Assembly (NCBI RefSeq): GCF_039839375.1
Contig: NZ_JBDOQU010000012.1
Span: 71,223 to 135,222 of the forward strand
Direction of reading: 5' to 3'
Source of the DNA: JBDOQU01 sp039839375
GTDB lineage: Bacteria > Pseudomonadota > Alphaproteobacteria > DSM-16000 > Inquilinaceae
DNA length: 64,000 nt
Numbering within the stretch: the stretch's first letter is position 1; every line of letters starts with the position of its first letter. This document shows positions 46,095 to 53,609 of this stretch, piece after piece. A program made the position numbers and the translations under genes. The notes under the pieces are model-generated. The model made no database searches and was not told where the DNA came from. It saw only the letters and a program-made list of their open reading frames with translations.

Positions 46095-49000
46095 TCACGA
46101 ACAGCCCGTCGTGCCGCCGCAGGTGTCGCATTTGAGGCACGTGCCGTTGCGGACCAGCGTCATGTTCTGACACTCCGGGCAGGGGTCGCCCTCATAGCCG
46201 CGGGCGCGGGCCATCGCGATGGCCTCGCGGCGGACATCCGTCTTCGACGGGCCTTCGGCCGGCGCGGCGGGGGCGTGTTGGTGGGTGTGGGTGACCGAGC
46301 GGGTGTGTCGGTCCTCCACGACGAGTGTGTCTTCCACATAGTCGGCCGCGAGCGCCGTGGCGCCCTGGGTCGCCTGGGCGACCGCCTGTCCCGCCAGCCC
46401 GCCGTCGAAGACGCGGAAGGGGGGCAGATTGCCGCGCACGAAGCCGGTGGACGCCACCTTCTGCAGCGCCGCCTGCTGGGCGGCCCGCACGTCGGCGGCC
46501 GGGTTCATCGGCAGATCGCCCTCGCCGTCGCCGCCGCCCAGCGTGTCGGGCGTCAGATCCTCCGGCTGGGCGTGGGCCAGGTCGGTCCGGCCGATATAGG
46601 AGATCGCCAGTTCGCGGAACAGATAGTCCAGGATCGATGTCGCCATCTTGATGGTGTCGTTGCCCTGGACCATGCCCGCCGGCTCGAACCGGGTGAAGGT
46701 GAAGGCCTCCACGAACTCCTCCAGCGGCACGCCGTATTGCAGGCCGATGGAGACGGCGATGGCGAAATTGTTCATCAGCGACCGGAAGGCAGCACCCTCC
46801 TTGTGCATGTCGATGAAGATCTCGCCCAGCCGGCCATCCTCGTACTCGCCGGTGCGCAGATAGACCTTATGGCCGCCGACGATCGCCTTCTGGGTATAGC
46901 CCTTGCGCCGGGTCGGCAGGGGCGACCGGCCGTGGGGCCGTTCGATCACCCGCTCGATCACCTTCTCCACGATCCGTTCGGCGACCATCGGGGCTCGGGC
47001 GCCGTCAGGCGCGCCAGCCAGCCGTTCGGCGAAAGTCTCCTCGTCCTCATCCTCGGCATCGTCCAGCAGTGAGGCCGACAGGGGCTGGGACAGCTTCGAC
47101 CCGTCGCGGTAAAGGGCGTTGGCCTTCACTCCCAGACGCCAGGACATCATGTAGGCGTCCTTGCAATCCTCGACCGTCGCGACGTTCGGCATGTTGATGG
47201 TCTTGGAGATGGCGCCGGAGATGAAGGGCTGGGCCGCCGCCATCATGCGGATGTGGCTTTCCCAGGACAGGAACCGCTTGCCGATCTTGCCGCAGGGGTT
47301 GGCGCAGTCGAAGACCGGCAGGTGCTCGTCCTTCAGATAAGGCGCGCCCTCCAGCGTCATGGCGCCGCAGACATGGATGTTCGCCTGCTCGATCTCCGTC
47401 CGGGTGAAGCCCAGGAAGGCCAGCATGTCGAAGGACAGATCGTCCAGCGCCGCCTTGGGGATGCCCAGCGTATCGGTGCAGAACTCCTCCCCCAGGCTCC
47501 ATTTGTTGAACGCGAACTTGATGTCGAAGGCCGATCCCAGCCCCTGTTCCAGCTTCTCCAGCGCTTCCTCGGTGAAGCCCTTCGCCTTCAGCGACACGGG
47601 ATTGACCGCCGGCGCGCCGACGATCGTGCCGTGGCCGACGGCGTACTGGATGATCGCCTCGATCTCCTGCTGCCGGTAGCCCAGCGTGCGCAGCGCTTCC
47701 GGCACCACGCGGTTGATGATCTTGAAGTAGCCGCCGCCGGCCAGCTTCTTGAACTTCACCAGCGCGAAATCAGGCTCGATGCCGGTGGTGTCGCAATCCA
47801 TGACCAGGCCGATCGTGCCGGTCGGCGCGATCACCGTCGTCTGGGCGTTGCGGTAGCCATGGGCCTCGCCCAGTTCCAGCGCCCGGTCCCAGGCCTTCGT
47901 CGCCGCCGCGACCAGCGCCGGATTGGGGCAGTCCGACGCCACGATCGGCACGGGGTTGACCGACAGCGCCTCATAGCCCGCCGCCTCGCCGTAGGCGGCG
48001 CGGCGATGGTTGCGGATGACGCGGAGCATCTCCTCCCGGTTTTTGCCGTAGCCGGGGAAGGGCCCCAGCTCCTCCGCCATCTCGGCGGAGGTCGCGTAGG
48101 AAACACCGGTCATGATCGCCGTCAGCGCCGCGCCGATGGCCCGGCCCTCGTCGGAATCATAGCCGATGCCCATCGCCATCAGGAGGCCGCCGATATTGGC
48201 GTAGCCCAGGCCGAGCGTCCGGAACTCGTAGGACAGGCGCGCGATCTCCTTCGACGGGAACTGCGCCATCAGGACCGAGATCTCGAGCGTCACCGTCCAC
48301 AGGCGGCAGCCATGCTCATAGGCCGGGATGTCGATCGATCCGTCGGGGTGACGGAACTGCATCAGGTTGAGCGAGGCCAGGTTGCACGCCGTGTCGTCCA
48401 GGAACATGTATTCCGAACACGGGTTCGACGCGTTGATGCGGCCGGAATTCGGGCAAGTGTGCCAGTCGTTGATCGTGGTGTCGAACTGCACGCCGGGATC
48501 GGCCGACGCCCAGGCGGCGTGACCAACCTTCTCCCACAAATCGCGCGCCTTCAGCGTCTTGCCGACCTTGCCGTCGATCCGGCGGATCAGGTTCCATTCG
48601 CCGTCGGCCAGCACCTGCTCCAGGAACGCCTGCGTCAGCCGGACGGAGTTGTTGGAGTTCTGGCCCGCGACGGTCAGGTAGGCTTCGGAATCCCAATCGG
48701 TGTCATAGGTCCGGAACTCGATCTCCTGATAGCCCTGCCGGGCGAACTGGATCACGCGCTGGACGTAGTTTTCCGGGATCATCACCGCGCGGGCGGCCTT
48801 GATCGCGGCCTTCAGGTCCGGATTGCGCTTGGGATCGAACCGCGCCTCGTCCGACAGGCCGGCGATGTGGCAGGCGCGCATCACCGCGCCCATGTGGCGG
48901 TTGGCCAGCTTCGATCCCGCGACCAGCGCCGCGACCTTCTGCTCCTCCACCACCTTCCAGTCGATATAGGCCTCGATGTCCGGATGGTCGATGTCGACCG

Positions 49001-49844
49001 TCACCATCTTGGCCGCGCGCCGCGTCGTGCCGCCGGACTTGATGGCCCCCGCCGCGCGGTCGCCGATCTTGAGGAAGCTCATCAGGCCGGAGGACTTGCC
49101 GCCGCCGGACAGCCGCTCCCCCTCGCCGCGCAGGCGGGAGAAGTTGGAACCGGTGCCCGATCCGTACTTGAACAGCCGCGCCTCACGGACCCAGAGGTCC
49201 ATGATGCCGCCCTCGTTCACCAGATCGTCGCCGACGGACTGGATGAAGCAGGCATGGGGCTGGGGATGTTCGTAGGCCGACTTCGACTTGACCAGCTTGC
49301 CGGTGCGGTAGTCGACATAATGGTGGCCCTGCGCCGGCCCATCGATGCCGTAGGCCCAGTGCAGGCCGGTGTTGAACCATTGCGGGCTGTTGGGCGCGGC
49401 CATCTGGCGGGCCAGCATCAGCCGCATCTCGTCGAAATAGGCGGCGGCATCGTCCTCGCTATCGAAATAGCCGCCCTTCCAGCCCCAATAGGCCCAGGTG
49501 CCGGCCAGCCGGTCGAAGACCTGGCGCGAATCATCCTCGCCCTTGAACCGCTCGTTCTCCGGCAGCTCGGCCAGCGCCTTCTCGTCGGCGACCGACCGCC
49601 AGAGGAAGGACGGGACGTCGTTCTCCTCCACCTTCTTCAGGCGCGCGGGCACTCCAGCCTTGCGGAAATATTTCTGGGCGATGATATCGCAGGCGACCTG
49701 GCTCCACGATTCCGGCACGGCGATGTCGGCCTGGCGGAAGACGACCGAACCGTCGGGATTGCGAATCTCGCTGACCGCCTTGCGGAAGGCGAGGCCTGCA
49801 TAGGCGTCCTGTCCCGGCTTGGTGAATCGACGCTCGATGCGCAT
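46095..49844 (-). CDS. nrdJ: Vitamin B12-dependent (class II) ribonucleotide reductase
   Basis: 1249 residues from the ATG at 49844 (MRIERRFTKPGQ); the frame is open upstream but is not protein-like. It is the adenosylcobalamin-dependent ribonucleotide reductase, which makes dNTPs from ribonucleotides. Visible features include NSPQWFNTGLHWAYG (radical-site region), NPCSEYMFLDDTACNLASLNL (active-site loop), NPCGKIGKRFLS and the C-terminal zinc-ribbon-like PECQNMTLVRNGTCLKCDTCGGTTGC, with CxxC pairs that re-reduce the active site. NrdR-like boxes lie upstream; no cobalamin riboswitch is seen. Confidence 0.96.
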   Translation of the reverse strand: MRIERRFTKPGQDAYAGLAFRKAVSEIRNPDGSVVFRQADIAVPESWSQVACDIIAQKYFRKAGVPARLKKVEENDVPSFLWRSVADEKALAELPENERFKGEDDSRQVFDRLAGTWAYWGWKGGYFDSEDDAAAYFDEMRLMLARQMAAPNSPQWFNTGLHWAYGIDGPAQGHHYVDYRTGKLVKSKSAYEHPQPHACFIQSVGDDLVNEGGIMDLWVREARLFKYGSGTGSNFSRLRGEGERLSGGGKSSGLMSFLKIGDRAAGAIKSGGTTRRAAKMVTVDIDHPDIEAYIDWKVVEEQKVAALVAGSKLANRHMGAVMRACHIAGLSDEARFDPKRNPDLKAAIKAARAVMIPENYVQRVIQFARQGYQEIEFRTYDTDWDSEAYLTVAGQNSNNSVRLTQAFLEQVLADGEWNLIRRIDGKVGKTLKARDLWEKVGHAAWASADPGVQFDTTINDWHTCPNSGRINASNPCSEYMFLDDTACNLASLNLMQFRHPDGSIDIPAYEHGCRLWTVTLEISVLMAQFPSKEIARLSYEFRTLGLGYANIGGLLMAMGIGYDSDEGRAIGAALTAIMTGVSYATSAEMAEELGPFPGYGKNREEMLRVIRNHRRAAYGEAAGYEALSVNPVPIVASDCPNPALVAAATKAWDRALELGEAHGYRNAQTTVIAPTGTIGLVMDCDTTGIEPDFALVKFKKLAGGGYFKIINRVVPEALRTLGYRQQEIEAIIQYAVGHGTIVGAPAVNPVSLKAKGFTEEALEKLEQGLGSAFDIKFAFNKWSLGEEFCTDTLGIPKAALDDLSFDMLAFLGFTRTEIEQANIHVCGAMTLEGAPYLKDEHLPVFDCANPCGKIGKRFLSWESHIRMMAAAQPFISGAISKTINMPNVATVEDCKDAYMMSWRLGVKANALYRDGSKLSQPLSASLLDDAEDEDEETFAERLAGAPDGARAPMVAERIVEKVIERVIERPHGRSPLPTRRKGYTQKAIVGGHKVYLRTGEYEDGRLGEIFIDMHKEGAAFRSLMNNFAIAVSIGLQYGVPLEEFVEAFTFTRFEPAGMVQGNDTIKMATSILDYLFRELAISYIGRTDLAHAQPEDLTPDTLGGGDGEGDLPMNPAADVRAAQQAALQKVASTGFVRGNLPPFRVFDGGLAGQAVAQATQGATALAADYVEDTLVVEDRHTRSVTHTHQHAPAAPAEGPSKTDVRREAIAMARARGYEGDPCPECQNMTLVRNGTCLKCDTCGGTTGCS

Positions 49845-49855
49845 GGCCCGTAAGT

Positions 49856-49870
49856 CCCCATATATTGTGT
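49856..49870 (-). promoter_or_regulatory. NrdR-box-like sequence just upstream of nrdJ
   Basis: ACACAATATATGGGG on the minus strand, 12 bases before the nrdJ start codon. It resembles the palindromic AT-rich NrdR consensus. The first 14 bases are repeated in inverse orientation at 50095-50108. Confidence 0.5.
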
Positions 49871-50093
49871 TTTTGCCCTGGTCTCGCGCCCGGCGGGTCT
49901 GCCCCGGCCGGCGCCCGCGCGACAGACGCCGGGTTGCGGCGCTGCATGTCGTAGCGGAAGGAAAGTGTGACACAAAATCTGGTGGAGGCCAGCCTTTATT
50001 TTCGCCTTGCTCACAAAAAATGGGACTTGTTCGGCGGATAAGTCTGTGGACAAGAAATGCATTGCGGGGGCGCCCGCCAATGCCACCCGCCAG

Positions 50094-50108
50094 CCACAAT
50101 ATATGGGG
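50094..50108 (+). promoter_or_regulatory. Second NrdR-box-like sequence, inverted relative to the first
   Basis: CCACAATATATGGGG on the plus strand, a near-perfect inverse of the box at 49856-49870, about 238 bp further upstream of nrdJ. The 328-bp nrdJ upstream gap also holds a DnaA-box-like TGTGGACAA at 50045-50053 and no other feature I can support. Confidence 0.45.
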
Positions 50109-50118
50109 CCAGAAAGCA

Positions 50119-50148
50119 GAAAGCCCCGCCGGGGCAGGCGAGGCTTTC
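50119..50148 (-). terminator. Terminator-like hairpin after the first DUF1127 gene
   Basis: A 12-base arm, GAAAGCCTCGCC (50148-50137), pairs with GGCGGGGCTTTC (50130-50119) on the minus strand with one mismatch and a 6-base loop. The downstream tract is only mildly T-rich. It comes 25 bases after the stop codon at 50173. Confidence 0.65.
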
Positions 50149-50172
50149 GGGGGAGGTCGAAGACGTCGGGGG

Positions 50173-50586
50173 TCAGGCGACGTTACGCGCCCGGCCGGCG
50201 GGGGTGTCGGCATTGGCCGGCGTGGCGACGGGGGCGGCGGGGCGGACATAGTCCGTCAGCTCCACCGGCCGGTTGGCGATCGCCGCCTCGGCCGCCAGAA
50301 GCTGGCCGATCAGGTTGCCGCGATTGAGCCCGATATCAGCAAGCAGCCGGTCGTCGAGCTGGCTCAACTGCGCCAGCGCCTGACGGCGTTCCATGACGGC
50401 GCGCACGCGCCGGACGATGGCGGTGACGCCCCGCTTCAGGATGCCGTAGCTGCCGACGAGGGCGCCTGCGATGTAGGCGGCCTGAATCTGACGGGCGCGC
50501 GCTTCGGCGGCCGACATGTCGGTCATGCGGAAAAAGCCTTCCGGGAACTGCGGGAAATCGCGATCGAAGGCGTTAACGGCGGTCAT
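50173..50586 (-). CDS. DUF1127 domain protein (137 residues)
   Basis: Starts at the ATG at 50586 with GGAG 7 bases upstream. A hydrophobic helix (about 36-50) and basic middle are followed by the DUF1127 core LAQLSQLDDRLLADIGLNRGNL. DUF1127 mini-proteins in alphaproteobacteria bind RNA or influence growth arrest, phosphate and oxidative-stress responses. This version is long for the family and has a C-terminal Ala/Pro-rich tail. A CTGC-N3-GCAA element lies 114 bases upstream. It precedes nrdJ but is separated by a terminator and its own regulatory gap. Confidence 0.82.
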   Translation of the reverse strand: MTAVNAFDRDFPQFPEGFFRMTDMSAAEARARQIQAAYIAGALVGSYGILKRGVTAIVRRVRAVMERRQALAQLSQLDDRLLADIGLNRGNLIGQLLAAEAAIANRPVELTDYVRPAAPVATPANADTPAGRARNVA

Positions 50587-50699
50587 CTCAGTCTCCATCT
50601 CGGAACGGGCGGCGGCCCCGATGGCCGCGCGGGTCATAATCTTGCGTGAGCCCGTTACCCCCTATGTACTCTCTTGATTTCGTACCGCTATCCGTCTTT

Positions 50700-50710
50700 T
50701 TGCAGTGCAG
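50700..50710. promoter_or_regulatory. Operator-like site upstream of the first DUF1127 gene
   Basis: TTGCAGTGCAG, the reverse of CTGCACTGCAA. The surrounding TTGCAGTGCAGCAATGCG is almost identical to TTGCAGCGCAGCAATGCG at 51123-51140, upstream of the second DUF1127 gene. Confidence 0.45.
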
Positions 50711-50764
50711 CAATGCGAGAAGGTGAGAGCTTCATCCACCGCATAATCGGAGAGCGGGGGTCGC

Positions 50765-51028
50765 TCAGGCCGCCGCTTCACGCGCATTGTCGTTGGCGTT
50801 GGCGGGCAGGGCGTCGGCATCGGCCAGGCGGACAAAGCTGCGGCCGCGGTCCGAGGTTCGGCGCAGGGCCTTCAGGTCGCCGGCGGCCCAGGCCTCGACA
50901 TCACCGCGCCGGACGCCGATATCGGCAAGCTCGGCGTCGGTCATGGCCGTCAGCCGGTCCAGGTCGGGACGGGCGGCGGGCAGGCGCGCCGGGCGCAGCA
51001 GGGATGAGAGATAGTTCAGGACAGGCAT
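50765..51028 (-). CDS. DUF1127-like small protein (87 residues)
   Basis: Starts at the ATG at 51028 (MPVLNYLSSLL) with GAGGG about 10 bases upstream. The core DRLTAMTDAELADIGVRRGDVEAW matches the DUF1127 helix pair. It is shorter than its neighbour, with a tail rich in Ala and Asn. It is a paralogue of the gene at 50173, in the same orientation. An operator-like site is 95 bases upstream and is nearly the same sequence as for that paralogue, so the two are probably co-regulated. No terminator is seen between them in the 178-bp gap. Confidence 0.78.
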   Translation of the reverse strand: MPVLNYLSSLLRPARLPAARPDLDRLTAMTDAELADIGVRRGDVEAWAAGDLKALRRTSDRGRSFVRLADADALPANANDNAREAAA

Positions 51029-51122
51029 CGAAGAGCCCTCTTTCTTGGTGAGTGGCGTCTTCCTGGTGGTTCCTCCGCCACCCCAAGCTATGGCTTGCCG
51101 TCCGCCGCCGCCATCCTCCATG

Positions 51123-51133
51123 TTGCAGCGCAG
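51123..51133. promoter_or_regulatory. Operator-like site upstream of the second DUF1127 gene
   Basis: TTGCAGCGCAG, the reverse of CTGCGCTGCAA, in the 221-bp gap between the divergent DUF1127 and NDUFA12-like genes. It could act in either direction; the spacing (95 bases) matches the other sites. Confidence 0.45.
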
Positions 51134-51249
51134 CAATGCGCCGGGCGAAAGGCTGGACGCCGCGCCGCCCCGATGCCATAGTCGCCCCGCTTTTCGGGCT
51201 GGCCTTGCGCGCCCGCCCAATCATTGACGAGTTGACCCTTCGGAACGCC

Positions 51250-51651
51250 ATGGCCTTCAATTTCTATGAATGGAGCCTGACCGCCTATCTGCGCTTCAAG
51301 ATCTGGCGCAGCGGGGAGGAGGTCGGCAAGGACGAGGCCGGCAATGTCTATTATGTCGATCGCCACACCAGGGGCGGACGGCTGAAGGAGAAGCGCTGGG
51401 TCTCCTATGCCGGCGGCGAGAGCGAGGCGAGCCTCGTGCCGCCGGAATGGCATGGCTGGCTGCATCACCAGACCGACCTCGTGCCCGGTGAGACGAGCCT
51501 GTTCGCGAAGCCCTGGATCCAGGAGCATGTGCCCAACCTGACCGGCACCGTCGCCGCCTACCGGCCGCCGGGCGCGGTGCAGCGCGGCGGCCATCGCGCC
51601 AAGGCGACCGGCGATTACGAACCCTGGTCTCCGGATTCGGCGTCCCGATGA
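51250..51651 (+). CDS. NDUFA12-like NADH:ubiquinone oxidoreductase accessory subunit
   Basis: 133 residues from the ATG at 51250; the frame is open upstream without similarity. FNFYEWSLTAYLRFKIWRSGEEVGKDEAGNVYYVDR, then GGRLKEKRWVSYAGGESEASLVPPEWHGWLHHQTD, matches the NDUFA12/B17.2 subunit found in alphaproteobacterial complex I and mitochondria. The nuo operon is elsewhere, as usual. The following mlaD and DUF2155 genes recur in this order in Rhodospirillales. No membrane segment is present. Confidence 0.93.
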   Translation: MAFNFYEWSLTAYLRFKIWRSGEEVGKDEAGNVYYVDRHTRGGRLKEKRWVSYAGGESEASLVPPEWHGWLHHQTDLVPGETSLFAKPWIQEHVPNLTGTVAAYRPPGAVQRGGHRAKATGDYEPWSPDSASR

Positions 51652-51691
51652 GGAATCGAGCCCCAGGCGAGGGACAGGTGAGGGACAGCCG

Positions 51692-52222
51692 ATGAGCCGC
51701 AACGTCATCGAAACCGTCATGGGCGCCGTGGTGCTGGCCGTGGCGGCGTTCTTCCTGGTCTTCGCCTATTCCAGCGTCAGCGTCGGCCGCGTCGAGGGCT
51801 ATGAGGTGGTGGCCCGGTTCGCCAGCGTGGGCGGGCTCCAGACCGGCAGCGACGTGCGCATCAGCGGCGTCAAGGTGGGGACCGTGGTGTCTCAGGAGCT
51901 GGACCCGGCAACCTATCTGGCGGAGGTCCGGATGTCGATCGACCCGTCGATCGAGCTTCCCACCGATACGGCGGCCATCATCGCCAGCGAGAGCCTTCTG
52001 GGCGGCAATTACATGTCGCTCAGCCCCGGCGGCGCGGCGGAGATGATCCCGCCCGGCGGCGCGATCCAGTTCACCCAGTCCACCCCCGGCATCGCACAGC
52101 TTCTGGGTCAGGTGATCTACAGCCTGCAGGGCATGGGCGACGGGGGCGGAAGCAGCGGCGGGAACGATGCGGATTCCGGGGGCGACGACCCGGTTCCCGG
52201 CGGCATGCTGAACATGGAGTAG
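51692..52222 (+). CDS. mlaD: MlaD-family outer-membrane lipid asymmetry protein
   Basis: 176 residues. One N-terminal membrane helix (about 8-27, MGAVVLAVAAFFLVFAYSS) and an MCE/MlaD periplasmic domain (EGYEVVARFASVGGLQTGSDVRISGVKVG; IIASESLLGGNYMSLSPGG). The hexameric MCE ring carries phospholipid between membranes with the MlaFEB ABC complex, none of which lies in this window. The C-terminus is a short Gly/Asp-rich tail. The gene is 40 bp after NDUFA12 and 111 bp before DUF2155. Confidence 0.93.
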   Translation: MSRNVIETVMGAVVLAVAAFFLVFAYSSVSVGRVEGYEVVARFASVGGLQTGSDVRISGVKVGTVVSQELDPATYLAEVRMSIDPSIELPTDTAAIIASESLLGGNYMSLSPGGAAEMIPPGGAIQFTQSTPGIAQLLGQVIYSLQGMGDGGGSSGGNDADSGGDDPVPGGMLNME

Positions 52223-52333
52223 GTGTCGCGACGGCGGCTGGAGGTTCCTTCGGCCTGCCGCGATGTCGCCACGGTTGGGCGCTTCACTCTCGCCTCTTCG
52301 AAAAGTCTTTCCGCCACCAAGCGCCGCCCGTCC

Positions 52334-52843
52334 ATGATGTTCCGCCGACCGCTCACCGTTCTGCTGACCGCGGCCCTTACTGGCGTCGTCGCCTCCGGAA
52401 TCATCACTGGGGCGGCCGCCCAGACGGCGCAGCCGACCGTCGACAAGAACGTCGCGGTGCTCCAGGCGCTGGACAAGGTGACGGCGCGCGTTTCGCGCCT
52501 GGAGGTGCCGGTCGGGCAGGAGGTCGAATTCGGCACCCTGACCATCGCCGTGCGCGCCTGCCGCTCCACCCGGCCGGAGGAGCCGCCGGAAAGCGCGGCC
52601 TTCCTTCAGGTGGAGGACGCCCCGCCGGCCGGCGAGCCGAAGCGCGTCTTCTCCGGCTGGATGTTCGCCTCCTCGCCCGCCGTCTCGGCGATGACCCATC
52701 CAGTCTACGACATCTGGGTCAATGGCTGCGCCGACGAGCTGAGCCCGCCTCCGGGCGCGGAAGAGGTCGCCCAGGAACGCGGCCGCTACGCCCTCCCCGG
52801 CGCCCCGCCCCCGCCTCCGCCCCTGCCGGATGCGAAGCGGTAG
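52334..52843 (+). CDS. DUF2155 domain-containing exported protein
   Basis: 169 residues from the first of two tandem ATGs at 52334. The signal peptide (TVLLTAALTGVVASGIITGAAAQ) cleaves near residue 30. The mature part has the DUF2155 pattern: ALDKVTARVSRLEVPVGQEVEFGTLTIAVRAC, then FSGWMFASSPAVSAMTHPVYDIWVNGC, with two cysteines likely to form a disulfide. A Pro-rich C-terminus (APPPPPPLPDAKR) is present. The family is restricted largely to alphaproteobacteria and is of unknown function. The stop is 6 bases before a family A repeat. Confidence 0.88.
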   Translation: MMFRRPLTVLLTAALTGVVASGIITGAAAQTAQPTVDKNVAVLQALDKVTARVSRLEVPVGQEVEFGTLTIAVRACRSTRPEEPPESAAFLQVEDAPPAGEPKRVFSGWMFASSPAVSAMTHPVYDIWVNGCADELSPPPGAEEVAQERGRYALPGAPPPPPPLPDAKR

Positions 52844-52849
52844 CGAACA

Positions 52850-52950
52850 CCCCTCACCCAACCCTCTCCCCTGAGGGGCGAGGGCTACCAACTTTACCCT
52901 CGCCCCTCAGGGGAGAGGGAGGGACCCGCGTCAGCGGGAGGGTGAGGGGG
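52850..52950. repeat. Intergenic palindromic repeat, family A, copy overlapping the 3' end of aat
   Basis: CCCCTCACCCAACCCTCTCC...GGGAGGGTGAGGGG, full-length. Its right part supplies the last codons and stop of the minus-strand aat gene (52894-52950), so here the repeat is partly translated. Confidence 0.85.
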
Positions 52951-53598
52951 CTTGTTCAGCACCTCCTCCACCGCCCCGGACGGCGCGGGCCCGAACCGGG
53001 CCGGCTGGCGAAGGGCCTCCTCCAGCCGGCGCTTGTATTCCCCTTGCGGGATTTCGTAGCCGCCGAAACCCGCCAGATGGCCGGTGGTGAATTGCGTGTC
53101 CAGCAGCCGGAACCCCGCCGCGCGCAGGCTGGCGACCAGATGGACCAGGGCTACCTTGCTGGAATCGTCGGCGCGGGAGAACATGCTTTCCCCGAAGAAC
53201 GCCGCGCGCAGTGATACGCCATAGAGGCCGCCGACCAGCCGGTCCCCGCCTTCGCCATCATCGGCCCAGCATTCCACGCTGTGGGCGTGTCCGGCCCGGT
53301 GCAGGGCGGTGTAGAGCCCGACGATCCGGTCGTTGATCCATGTCTTGGGGCGGTCGGCCGCCGGTTCGGCACAGGCGCGGACCACCGATTCGAACGCGGT
53401 GTCGTAGCGGATTGCGAAAGGCGCACGCCTCACCGTCCGCCGTAGCCTCTTGCCGACATGGAAACCGTCATCGAGCGGCAGGATGCCCCGCTGCGGCGGA
53501 TCGAACCAGTAAAGCTCCGGCGAATCGGCGCTGTCGGCCATCGGGAACATCCCGTGGGCGTAGGCGCGAAGCAGGAGTTCCGGCGTGATCTCGATCAT
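52894..53598 (-). CDS. aat: Leucyl/phenylalanyl-tRNA--protein transferase
   Basis: 234 residues from the ATG at 53598, 11 bases after the accC stop. Aat adds Leu or Phe to N-terminal Arg or Lys, creating N-degrons for ClpS-ClpAP. The core is present: LLLRAYAHGMFPMADS, LYWFDPPQRGILPL, the central SVECW and LVGGLYGVSLRAAFFGESMFSR, and LLDTQFTTGHLAGFGGYEIP. The final ~18 residues (PPHPPADAGPSLSPEGRG) come from a family A repeat and are unlike other Aat C-termini, so they are probably a recent extension. Otherwise intact. Confidence 0.92.
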   Translation of the reverse strand: MIEITPELLLRAYAHGMFPMADSADSPELYWFDPPQRGILPLDDGFHVGKRLRRTVRRAPFAIRYDTAFESVVRACAEPAADRPKTWINDRIVGLYTALHRAGHAHSVECWADDGEGGDRLVGGLYGVSLRAAFFGESMFSRADDSSKVALVHLVASLRAAGFRLLDTQFTTGHLAGFGGYEIPQGEYKRRLEEALRQPARFGPAPSGAVEEVLNKPPHPPADAGPSLSPEGRG

Positions 53599-53609
53599 CG
53601 CGGAGGAGG

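Noticed and set aside
47253..49853. 866-residue plus-strand frame over nrdJ, and similar ones opposite clpA and the 642-residue protein
   Set aside because: The true gene on the other strand has clear domain motifs over its entire length; the antisense proteins have none.
49845..50172. Possible cobalamin riboswitch upstream of the B12-dependent nrdJ
   Set aside because: I looked for a B12-box-like GCCACTG core and the conserved stems and saw neither; the visible elements are NrdR-like and DnaA-like boxes.
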